Of a stretch of DNA of 64,000 nt, positions 56,611 to 64,000 are shown piece after piece. Position numbers and translations under genes: made by a program. This stretch comes from Shewanella intestini (GTDB taxonomy: Bacteria; Pseudomonadota; Gammaproteobacteria; Enterobacterales; Shewanellaceae), in assembly GCF_018221465.1 (NCBI RefSeq), contig NZ_JAAIKR010000011.1, forward strand, positions 1 through 64,000, read 5' to 3'. Position 1 is the first letter of the stretch. Every line of letters starts with the position of its first letter. The notes beneath the pieces were generated by a model, which was given only the letters and a program-made list of their open reading frames with translations, ran no database searches and had not been told where the DNA came from.

Positions 56611-56712
56611 GATGTCACGATGTCACGATGTCACGATGTCACGATGTCACGATGTCACGATGTCACGATGTCACGATGTCACGATGTCACGATGTCACGA
56701 TGTCACGATGTC
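56611..56712. repeat. 8-bp tandem repeat array (GATGTCAC, 12.75 copies)
   Basis: The array is perfect over 102 bp, between Spot 42 and the polA 3' end. One frame reads through it as DVTMSRCH repeats (56599-56787), but there is no ribosome site or protein-like context, so I treat it as non-coding. Copy number is likely to vary between strains. Confidence 0.97.
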
Positions 56713-56968
56713 GATAGGTATTCTTTAGTGTTGGAACGTTGGGTGATGAAAGGTCGAGTGATAAAAACGGGAGTCGGTTGTGGGTGAACGCGCCTTTTGT
56801 TGAATATGGCTTGATAGCGGGCTAATAAAGTTAACATGCAAAGCAGCACAGAGTGAATAAAACTAAGTGGTTTTATGATTGAGTTTGAAGATTGAATAGC
56901 AGACCACCTATAAACGAAGGCGCGACACAGAATCTGCGATAGGGTCTTAATCGAAGGCGTAACGCATT

Positions 56969-57009
56969 GGCATGAGAGCGGAGCGTGAAAATATTCATGC
57001 TCTCATGCC
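56969..57009. repeat. Perfect 11-bp inverted repeat after polA
   Basis: GGCATGAGAGC (56969-56979) and GCTCTCATGCC (56999-57009) enclose a 19-nt loop 12 bp beyond the polA stop. There is no T tract, so it may be a weak or Rho-type terminator or an mRNA-stabilising hairpin. I see no gene in 56713-57020. Confidence 0.6.
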
Positions 57010-57020
57010 GTCTCGTTGAC

Positions 57021-59771
57021 TTAGTGGGCTTGTTCCCAGTTATCACCAGTACCACCTTCGGCAAGTAGGGTGACATCTAAGTTGGCGGCATCAGCCATTA
57101 ATTGACACACCTTTTGTTGCAATTGCTCAGCTTTAGCTTCATCTACTTCAAATACTAATTCATCGTGCACTTGCATGAGCATGATAATTTCACCTTGGGT
57201 GTCATTAGCAATCCATGAGGCAACGTTGATCATGGCTTTTTTGATGATATCTGCAGCAGTGCCTTGCATTGGGGCATTAATGGCGGCGCGTTCAGCTGCT
57301 TGACGACGCATCGCGTTGCGGTCTCGTATTTCTGGTAAATACAATCGACGACCAAATAGGGTTGACACGTAACCGAGTTCAGCAGCTTCTGCGCGGGTGT
57401 CTTCCATGTATTTTAATACGCCAGGGTAGCGAGCAAAGTAAGTATCTATGTACTTTTGTGCTTCTGCACGTGGTATATCTAACTGCTTGGCTAAGCCAAA
57501 TGCCGACATGCCATAAATTAAGCCAAAGTTGACCGCTTTAGCTCGGCGGCGTTGCTCGGTGGTCACTTCTTCAAAATGAACCCCAAATACTTCTGCGGCA
57601 GTGGCGCGGTGAATATCTTTACCTTGAGCAAAGGCGGTAAGTAAGCCTTTATCTTGAGACAGGTGCGCCATGATACGTAATTCAATTTGCGAGTAATCGG
57701 CAGCAAGAATTTTTTTGCCTTCAGGTGCCACAAAAGCATGACGAATTCGGCGACCTTCTTCTGTACGAATTGGAATGTTTTGTAGGTTTGGCTCGCTAGA
57801 TGATAAGCGCCCCGTTGCAGCGTTCGCTTGGTGATAGCTGGTATGGACCCGGCCTGTGACAGGGTTGACCATTAATGGCAGTTTGTCAGTGTAAGTGCTT
57901 TTTAACTTGGCTAAGCTGCGGTGCTCTAAAATAATTTTAGGCAGTGGGTAGTCTAAAGCCAGTTCTACTAATACTTCTTCTGATGTTGAAGGTGCACCTT
58001 TAGGGGTTTTCTTGATTACCGGGTAGCCAAGTTTGTCAAAGAACAAAGCTTGCAGCTGTTTAGGTGAAGCAAGATTGAATTTTTCGCCCGCTATCTCATA
58101 GGCTTTTTGTTGTAATTCATCGAGTTTTTGGGCCAGCTCTTGGCTTTGTTGGCTAAGTAGCATGGAGTCAATGTAAACCCCCGTGCGCTCGATGCCCGAT
58201 AGTACTTGGATTAGGGGTAATTCAAGATCGGTAAATACACTCGCCAGTTGTGGTTCTTTTTCAAGTCGCGGCCATAAGTGTTGATGCAAGCGTAAGGTGA
58301 TATCGGCATCTTCAGCCGCGTAAGGGCCAGCAACGTCTAAATCAATTTGATTAAAAGTGAGCTGTTTTGCTCCTTTACCGGCAATTTCTTCAAAGCTGAT
58401 ATTTTTATGGCTTAAATATTTAAGCGCTAAACCATCCATGTCGTGACGTGATGCAACAGAATTAAACACGTAAGACTCAAGCATGGTGTCAAACTTAACC
58501 CCAGCAAGCTTAACACCTTGGTTAGCCATGATGCTGATATCGTATTTAAGGTTTTGACCGACTTTAGCTGGTTTGTCTGCTTCAAGGATTGGTCGTAGCT
58601 TTTCTAATACCAGTTGTTTTGATAATTGCGTTGGCGCACCGACGTAATCATGTGCCACAGGTACATAAGCAGCTTTACCGACTTCAACGGCAAAAGAAAG
58701 TCCGACTAATTCAGCTTCCATGTAATTTAGACTGGTCGTCTCGGTGTCAAAAGCCATTAGTTCAGCTTGACTGAGTGTTGCGATCCAGGCGTCTAAATCT
58801 TGTTCGGTTAAAATGGTTTGGTATTCAGTTGCAATATCTTGTTTAACGATGGTTTCTTCAGCGGGTGAAGGCGAAGCTTTTCCTGCAGTATTGTCGAGCA
58901 CTTCTGCTAACCAACGTTTGAATTCCATTTCACTGTAGCAAGCGACTAGTTCATCTTTATCTTGAGGCTTAATGTTGAGTGCTTGCCAAGGTTGTTCTAA
59001 TTCAACATCGGTTTTAATTGTTGCAAGCTCGTATGACAGCTTTAGCATCTCTGCGTTGTCGATAATCTTTTTAGGCATGGTTTTAGCGCCTCTAAAACTG
59101 ACCTCAAGTACGCTTTGTGGATTTGCTAATAAGGTGTCAACGCTACCTACGCCTGTAAGCATCGCAAGAGCGGTTTTTTCACCGACACCGGGTAAGCCTG
59201 GAATGTTATCGGCTTTATCACCCATTAAAGCTAAGTAATCGATGATAAGTTCTGGGCCAACACCAAATTTTGTGGTGACCTCTGCAGGCCCCATCACGGT
59301 ATCAGTCATGGTGTTGATGAGGGTGACGTTATCATCAACCAATTGCGCCATGTCTTTATCGCCAGTACTGATAAGTGTTGCACGGCCTTCTTTACTAGCT
59401 TGAACGGCAATCGTGCCAATGACATCGTCGGCTTCTACACCTTCAATAGAAATTAATGGCAAACCGAGTGCACGAATAATGCGATGTAAGGGAGCGATTT
59501 GACTACGAAGGTCATCTGGCATTGGTGGGCGTTGAGCTTTGTATTCACTGTACATGTCGTTACGGAAGGTTTTACCCTTGGCATCAAAAACCACTGCAAT
59601 ATGACTTGGGTCATAGCGGGTGATCAAACTTCTAAGCATGTTCACTACACCATAAACTGCACCGGTAGCTTCGCCTTTAGAGTTAGTCAAATGTGGTGGT
59701 GCATAATACGCACGGTATAAATATGAAGAACCATCGACAAGCACGAGGGGATTGTTTGGAATTGTAGGCAT
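57021..59771 (-). CDS. polA: DNA polymerase I
   Basis: This 916-residue protein has three domains. The 5'-3' exonuclease (about 1-290) has [25 protein letters not shown] and [18 protein letters not shown]. The 3'-5' proofreading exonuclease (about 320-510) keeps FDTETTSL and later [10 protein letters not shown] acidic residues. The polymerase domain (about 520-916) has [15 protein letters not shown] (motif A), [20 protein letters not shown] (motif B) and [10 protein letters not shown] (motif C). It fills repair gaps and removes RNA primers. Length matches other Shewanella and E. coli enzymes. Spot 42 lies just downstream. Confidence 0.98.
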   Translation of the reverse strand: MPTIPNNPLVLVDGSSYLYRAYYAPPHLTNSKGEATGAVYGVVNMLRSLITRYDPSHIAVVFDAKGKTFRNDMYSEYKAQRPPMPDDLRSQIAPLHRIIRALGLPLISIEGVEADDVIGTIAVQASKEGRATLISTGDKDMAQLVDDNVTLINTMTDTVMGPAEVTTKFGVGPELIIDYLALMGDKADNIPGLPGVGEKTALAMLTGVGSVDTLLANPQSVLEVSFRGAKTMPKKIIDNAEMLKLSYELATIKTDVELEQPWQALNIKPQDKDELVACYSEMEFKRWLAEVLDNTAGKASPSPAEETIVKQDIATEYQTILTEQDLDAWIATLSQAELMAFDTETTSLNYMEAELVGLSFAVEVGKAAYVPVAHDYVGAPTQLSKQLVLEKLRPILEADKPAKVGQNLKYDISIMANQGVKLAGVKFDTMLESYVFNSVASRHDMDGLALKYLSHKNISFEEIAGKGAKQLTFNQIDLDVAGPYAAEDADITLRLHQHLWPRLEKEPQLASVFTDLELPLIQVLSGIERTGVYIDSMLLSQQSQELAQKLDELQQKAYEIAGEKFNLASPKQLQALFFDKLGYPVIKKTPKGAPSTSEEVLVELALDYPLPKIILEHRSLAKLKSTYTDKLPLMVNPVTGRVHTSYHQANAATGRLSSSEPNLQNIPIRTEEGRRIRHAFVAPEGKKILAADYSQIELRIMAHLSQDKGLLTAFAQGKDIHRATAAEVFGVHFEEVTTEQRRRAKAVNFGLIYGMSAFGLAKQLDIPRAEAQKYIDTYFARYPGVLKYMEDTRAEAAELGYVSTLFGRRLYLPEIRDRNAMRRQAAERAAINAPMQGTAADIIKKAMINVASWIANDTQGEIIMLMQVHDELVFEVDEAKAEQLQQKVCQLMADAANLDVTLLAEGGTGDNWEQAH

Positions 59772-59899
59772 AGTGGGTTTCGTAGTCAGTATTCTGAGAT
59801 ACTATAGGATGACATTATCGCTTACATTGCTCAACCTTGTTTATGATTTGCTTGTGCGACGATGACAGTAAATAAGGGAATGAAAATTTGTCCAGTGTG

Positions 59900-60562
59900 T
59901 AAATAAGGCGATCTTAACTTGTTGTTAGATCTTCAATGATCGCGCAAGTCGTTAAAATGAGGAGATATTGGATCTGAATTGATAGCAATTAACAAGCAAC
60001 CTGTGGATAAGTCTGTTAGTTAAATAGCAATATAAGAAATGAGTCTTTTTAATGAGGAGAATTGATTTTTTGTAAATCACTGTTTATCAAGGATATTATT
60101 TGAAAGTGTGAACTGGGTGAAGATCTCAAAAAAAAAACTAAATTTGTGGACTTTTTTAAATAGCAAGACTAGACAACGTATTATTTCACGATCGTAACTG
60201 TCTATTTTTTACGCTGACCAAATTCGAGCCACTAAGTTAGCATGATTAATATTCAGATCAACTGTTTTGTTTGTTTTTTGTTAAATTATTTTTTGATCAA
60301 AAATCACTGTTCAAATAAATTATTGAAGTTAAATAATATTTTTCTTTTAAGTAAGTGAATAAGAAGAAAAGTTGATACTGAAATAAGCAGGTTTCATTGC
60401 CAAAAGGGGCGTAGTGAGTCAGGTTATGGGATCAAGATAAAAGATCTTTGTCATAGTGGAAGAGTTATCAACAATGAGTGTTGTCTGATGTTGCTGCCAG
60501 CGGCATGGCAGCGTATTTATACACAAGTTAATAATGACGTCATTTGTTTATTAATCGGGATC
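59900..60562. other. AT-rich, GATC-rich intergenic region with DnaA-box-like sites
   Basis: This region of about 790 bp between polA and glpG has no convincing gene. It contains eleven GATC sites (59910-60562), several times more than expected for this composition. It also holds DnaA-box sequences TGTGGATAA (60002-60010) and TTATACACA (60518-60526), a weaker TTATCAACA near 60466, and long A/T runs. These features recall a replication-origin or DnaA/Dam-controlled region. Both polA and glpG promoters could also lie here. Confidence 0.45.
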
Positions 60563-60564
60563 AT

Positions 60565-61431
60565 TTACTTATTGCTGGCATGGCGTTCGCGGCTATCAAA
60601 TAAAGCTTGTAACAAACCAACAACTAAGCCTCCCATGTGGGCTCCATTGGCAATTGGCATGCCTAATATGTCAGTAAAGCCAAGGACTAACCAAATCATC
60701 ATAAATACCATATAGCTGTCTGGTAGCCAGATACCTTTGTAAGGTTGGCGTTTTCCCATCAACCAAGTGTAGCCAACCACGGCATAGACCACGCCTGATA
60801 ACCCGCCAAAATTTGGTCCTGAGACAAAATACTGTAAAACACTAGGTAAGGTACCACCAACCACCAATAGGAACATCAAGGGCGCCATACCGAGTTTGTT
60901 TTCTATTTTTCCGCCTAAATACCACCACCACAGCAAGTTAAAGCTGACATGCATTATGGAAAAGTGCATTAAACTGGGGGTAAAAATACGCCAAAATTCG
61001 CTGTAGTTGTTATTCGCAGTCGCATTAAAAAAGGATAACGATTCATATACTGGGTTAGCAAAACCAATATTCATGGCGATGTAAATTAATACACAAACTA
61101 ATACGGTGATCAGAGTTAATGGGCCACCACCAGTTATAAACTGTTGTAATAGCCCTAAGCCACCTGAGCCGTAGTTAAATTTAATCTGGCTACTGCCGTT
61201 ATCCCAAGATGCTTGTCGGTATTTACTATCAGCTGGATGTTGAAGAAATAAAGCGAGTTCTCTGAGTGCAATGGCTTCATCTTGTTGATGTTCAATGAAT
61301 AGTTTGACTCCCTGAGGGTCGGGAATGCTACTACAAATAATATCGAGTCCTTTAAGGTAATCAATAAAGGCTTGTGCCATGCGTGCATTAGGGAGTAAAC
61401 CAATTTCAATCATGCGTTTGCTGTGCTCCAA
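60565..61431 (-). CDS. glpG: Rhomboid intramembrane serine protease GlpG
   Basis: This 288-residue membrane protein has a small cytosolic N-terminal domain (about 1-70) and six or more helices. The rhomboid motifs are FSIMHVSFNLLWWWYLGG (His and Asn), GGLSGVVYAVVGY (catalytic Ser in GLSG) and the final helix with GAHMGGLVVGL (catalytic His). It cuts transmembrane segments in the inner membrane. Its start overlaps the end of glpE by 22 nt. Confidence 0.94.
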   Translation of the reverse strand: MEHSKRMIEIGLLPNARMAQAFIDYLKGLDIICSSIPDPQGVKLFIEHQQDEAIALRELALFLQHPADSKYRQASWDNGSSQIKFNYGSGGLGLLQQFITGGGPLTLITVLVCVLIYIAMNIGFANPVYESLSFFNATANNNYSEFWRIFTPSLMHFSIMHVSFNLLWWWYLGGKIENKLGMAPLMFLLVVGGTLPSVLQYFVSGPNFGGLSGVVYAVVGYTWLMGKRQPYKGIWLPDSYMVFMMIWLVLGFTDILGMPIANGAHMGGLVVGLLQALFDSRERHASNK

Positions 61432-61718
61432 GCGCTATAGCCACCATCGAGGCTGTATACGTCGTCAAAACCTTGTTCGATTAAATAGTTTGCCGCATTT
61501 TGGCTACTAATACCGTGATAACACACGACAACAAGTGGCGCGTCCATGTCAGCATCGGCAATGATATTGGCGATGTTTTCATTGTTTAAGTTTATTGAAC
61601 CGGCAATGTGAGCTGTATTAAAGCTGGCTTCATCGCGTATATCGACAATTTGTACTAAATCTGACTCTGCGGTCATGTGGATTAATTCATTAATCGAAAG
61701 GTGTTTAAATGTACTCAT
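61410..61718 (-). CDS. glpE: Thiosulfate sulfurtransferase GlpE
   Basis: This 102-residue single-domain rhodanese has VDIRDEASFNTAHIAGSINL and an active-site loop starting at Cys in VVVCYHGISSQNAA, then GFDDVYSLDGGYSAW. It moves sulfur from thiosulfate to cyanide or thiol acceptors. It overlaps glpG by 22 nt and precedes it in the operon, as in E. coli glpEG. Confidence 0.94.
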   Translation of the reverse strand: MSTFKHLSINELIHMTAESDLVQIVDIRDEASFNTAHIAGSINLNNENIANIIADADMDAPLVVVCYHGISSQNAANYLIEQGFDDVYSLDGGYSAWSTANA

Positions 61719-61812
61719 AACAAAGAAACTCGCTTATTTTGGGTTAGATTGATTATGAAGTAAGGGGTTATCATCAGACAACCCCTTAATGCGTGCATGT
61801 GTTAAACGGTGT

Positions 61813-62838
61813 TTATTCCCAGTCGAGAATAACTTTACCTGAATGTCCTGAGCGCATAGCATCGAAGCCTTGTTGAAAGTCATCGATTTTATAGTGATGG
61901 GTGATGATTGGGCTTAAATCTAAGCCTGATTGAATGAGGCTGGCCATTTTGTACCAAGTCTCAAACATTTCACGACCGTAAATTCCTTTTAAGATAAGCC
62001 CTTTAAAGATGACTTTACTCCAGTCGATTGCCATGTCACCACCTGGAATGCCCAACATGGCAATTTTGCCGCCGTGGTTCATGGTGTCTAACATAGAATG
62101 AAACGCTGACGGTACACCCGACATTTCAAGCCCGACATCAAAACCTTCTGTCATGCCAAGTTCAGTCATGACATTTTCAAGGTTTTCTTTGGCGACGTTA
62201 ACTGCACGTGTCGCACCCATTTTACGGGCGAGATCAAGGCGATATTCGTTTACGTCAGTAATAACTACATGACGAGCGCCAACATGTTTACACACCGCTG
62301 CAGCCATAATACCAATTGGGCCTGCACCCGTAATTAATACATCTTCACCAACCACATCAAATGACAGTGCGGTATGTACAGCGTTACCAAATGGGTCAAA
62401 TACTGAAGCTAAGTCATCTGAAATATCATCAGGAATTTTAAATGCATTAAAGGCTGGAATAACAAGGTATTCAGCAAAAGCGCCTTCGCGGTTAACACCA
62501 ACACCAGAGGTATTACGGCATAAGTGGGTGCGACCACCACGGCAGTTACGGCAATGCCCACAGGTAATGTGGCCTTCACCTGATACTCTATCGCCAACAG
62601 TAAAACCACGCACTTCTTGGCCCATGTCGACAACTTCGCCAACATATTCATGGCCAACAACCATCGGTACTGGAATAGTGTTTTGTGACCATTCATCCCA
62701 GTTATAAATATGGACGTCGGTACCGCAAATTGCCGTTTTTTTAATTTTGATTAATAGATCGTTATGGCCCATTTTAGGTTTAGGCGCATCAACCATCCAA
62801 ATGCCTTCTTCTGGCTTTAATTTACTTAATGCTTTCAT
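61813..62838 (-). CDS. tdh: L-threonine 3-dehydrogenase
   Basis: This 341-residue zinc alcohol dehydrogenase-type enzyme has the catalytic zinc site ([22 protein letters not shown]), the structural zinc Cys cluster [15 protein letters not shown] and the NAD fold [14 protein letters not shown]. It oxidises threonine to 2-amino-3-ketobutyrate, the substrate of Kbl. It lies 12 bp after kbl, so the two form an operon. Confidence 0.97.
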   Translation of the reverse strand: MKALSKLKPEEGIWMVDAPKPKMGHNDLLIKIKKTAICGTDVHIYNWDEWSQNTIPVPMVVGHEYVGEVVDMGQEVRGFTVGDRVSGEGHITCGHCRNCRGGRTHLCRNTSGVGVNREGAFAEYLVIPAFNAFKIPDDISDDLASVFDPFGNAVHTALSFDVVGEDVLITGAGPIGIMAAAVCKHVGARHVVITDVNEYRLDLARKMGATRAVNVAKENLENVMTELGMTEGFDVGLEMSGVPSAFHSMLDTMNHGGKIAMLGIPGGDMAIDWSKVIFKGLILKGIYGREMFETWYKMASLIQSGLDLSPIITHHYKIDDFQQGFDAMRSGHSGKVILDWE

Positions 62839-62850
62839 GTTCGTGACCTA

Positions 62851-64000
62851 TTAAATAATACCCATGTCTTTACCTATACGGGTAAAGGCGTCAATTGCAT
62901 GGTCAACTTGGGCACGAGTATGTGCTGCTGACATTTGAGTGCGAATGCGTGCTTGGCCTTTAGGTACCACAGGGAACGAGAAACCAATTACGTAAATGTT
63001 TTCAGCAAGTAGACGGTTGGCAAAGTCACCCGCTAATTTAGCATCACCAATCATGACTGGAATAATGGCGTGGTCAGCGCCGCCTAAGGTAAAGCCTGCT
63101 GCAGACATTTGTTCGCGGAAATAACGGCTGTTTTCCCAAACCGCTTCACGTAAAGCCTGACCGGTTTTAAGCATTTCAAGCACATGGATAGACGCGGTAA
63201 CAATAGAAGGCGCTAATGAGTTTGAGAATAGGTAAGGGCGTGATCGCTGACGTAACCATTCAACCACTTCTTTTTTAGCGGCAGTAAACCCGCCAGAGGC
63301 GCCGCCTAATGCTTTACCAAGTGTGCCGGTAATAATATCAACGCGATCCATGACCTCACAATATTCATGCGTACCGCGGCCATTTTTACCTACAAAACCA
63401 ACTGCGTGAGAGTCGTCGATCATGACTAAAGCGCCATATTTATCGGCAAGGTCGCACACGCCCTTAAGGTTGGCAATAACGCCATCCATTGAGAATACGC
63501 CGTCAGTAGCAATGAGAATATTACGTGCGCCAGCTTCAGTTGCTGCGATCAGTTGGGTTTCTAGATCGGCCATATCGTTGTTGGCGTAACGGAAACGTTT
63601 TGCTTTACATAAACGCACACCATCAATAATTGAAGCGTGGTTTAATGCGTCTGAAACAATAGCGTCATTGGCGTCAAGCAAGGTTTCAAATAAGCCTGCG
63701 TTGGCGTCAAAGCATGAAGAATATAAAATGGTGTCTTCCATGCCAAGGAATTCACTTAAGCTTGCTTCAAGTTGTTTGTGAATGTCTTGGGTGCCACAAA
63801 TAAATCGTACCGACGCCATACCAAAACCGTGACGCTCTAAACCGCCTTGAGCGGCTTTGACCAATTCAGGGTGATTTGCTAAGCCTAAATAGTTATTAGC
63901 GCAAAAGTTAATGACTTCATTATTATTTACTGCAATGGCAGTTTGTTGTGCAGAAGCAATAATGCGTTCACTTTTGTATAAGCCATCAGCTTTAACTTCA
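62851..64000 (-). CDS. kbl: Glycine C-acetyltransferase (2-amino-3-ketobutyrate CoA ligase), 5' end outside window
   Basis: The frame stays open to the window edge, giving about 382 residues ([21 protein letters not shown]-type start region included). The first residues lie beyond 64000. PLP-enzyme signatures include [57 protein letters not shown] and the PLP lysine in [14 protein letters not shown]. It splits 2-amino-3-ketobutyrate with CoA to glycine and acetyl-CoA. It lies upstream of tdh in the kbl-tdh operon. Confidence 0.96.
   Translation of the reverse strand, partial: EVKADGLYKSERIIASAQQTAIAVNNNEVINFCANNYLGLANHPELVKAAQGGLERHGFGMASVRFICGTQDIHKQLEASLSEFLGMEDTILYSSCFDANAGLFETLLDANDAIVSDALNHASIIDGVRLCKAKRFRYANNDMADLETQLIAATEAGARNILIATDGVFSMDGVIANLKGVCDLADKYGALVMIDDSHAVGFVGKNGRGTHEYCEVMDRVDIITGTLGKALGGASGGFTAAKKEVVEWLRQRSRPYLFSNSLAPSIVTASIHVLEMLKTGQALREAVWENSRYFREQMSAAGFTLGGADHAIIPVMIGDAKLAGDFANRLLAENIYVIGFSFPVVPKGQARIRTQMSAAHTRAQVDHAIDAFTRIGKDMGII

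Noticed and set aside
56599-56787. Open frame with DVTMSRCH repeats
   Set aside because: It is created by the 8-bp tandem array, whose unit reads through every 24 nt. No translation signal precedes it.
59900-60562. Calling this region oriC outright
   Set aside because: Only two good DnaA boxes are visible, they lie over 500 bp apart, and the usual oriC neighbours (mnmG, mioC, dnaA) are not in the window.

Overview
The window looks like chromosomal DNA of a gammaproteobacterium of the genus Shewanella, probably a cool-water, low-GC species. The gene sets (gpmI-envC-yibQ, secB-gpsA, polA-spf-engB-cytochrome c4, tdh-kbl, hutI/hutCUH) are gammaproteobacterial. A periplasmic flavoprotein reductase with its own tetraheme cytochrome c is typical of Shewanella anaerobic respiration. 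The genus assignment is inference from gene content; no database was searched.

Layout. 1-283: 3' end of a 5S rRNA, tRNA-Asp and a terminator. 368-1094: decayed IS3-family transposase. 1258-10492: core genes (cysteine-cluster protein and nsrR; yibQ, S41 protease, envC and gpmI on the minus strand; a rhodanese, secB, gpsA and the flavoprotein gene yhiN on the plus strand). 10496-24555: a Tn7-like transposon inserted 4-5 bp after the yhiN stop codon. Its TGTG/CACA ends are flanked by AATTAT, and TnsB-like repeats lie just inside both ends. It holds tnsA, a tnsB cut by a complete IS3-family element (12383-13640), a 9.6-kb three-gene cargo operon, a short TniQ-like gene and a small gene broken at an 11-G tract. 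The IS has no target duplication, and no tnsC or full tnsD is present, so the element is probably stranded.

The cargo operon (13732-23320) is the best candidate for an undescribed system. Its first protein has 1652 residues in the order NERD nuclease, degenerate kinase, intact-looking kinase, SF1 helicase. The second is a winged-helix protein with an unrecognised C-terminal part. The third is a full-length type I restriction HsdR subunit with no HsdM or HsdS. The genes overlap by 1 and 4 nt, so they are made together. I infer a phage or plasmid defence role.

25390-32295: a probable periplasmic respiratory locus made of a porin, a sigma-54 activator, a Tat-exported fumarate/urocanate-reductase-like flavoprotein, an exported ammonia-lyase-family protein lacking the Ala-Ser-Gly MIO triad, and a tetraheme cytochrome c. 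The porin and reductase genes both have a -24/-12 promoter starting TGGCATGTT, so the activator between them probably controls both.

32422-50939: TetR regulator, mog, ABC exporter with a secreted hydrolase, acyl-CoA ligase, two hotdog thioesterases, an MtnC-family phosphatase with an altered catalytic motif, dCMP deaminase, the histidine utilisation genes around a HutC palindrome, an outer-membrane protein and an MscS channel. 50968-64000: acyltransferase, DUF2489, yihI, methyltransferase, a CsrB-like regulatory RNA with about 13 GGA motifs, cytochrome c4, engB, Spot 42 RNA, polA, an AT-rich GATC-rich spacer with DnaA-box-like sites, glpG, glpE, tdh and partial kbl. Three intergenic 7-8 bp tandem arrays lie at 33987, 51686 and 56611.
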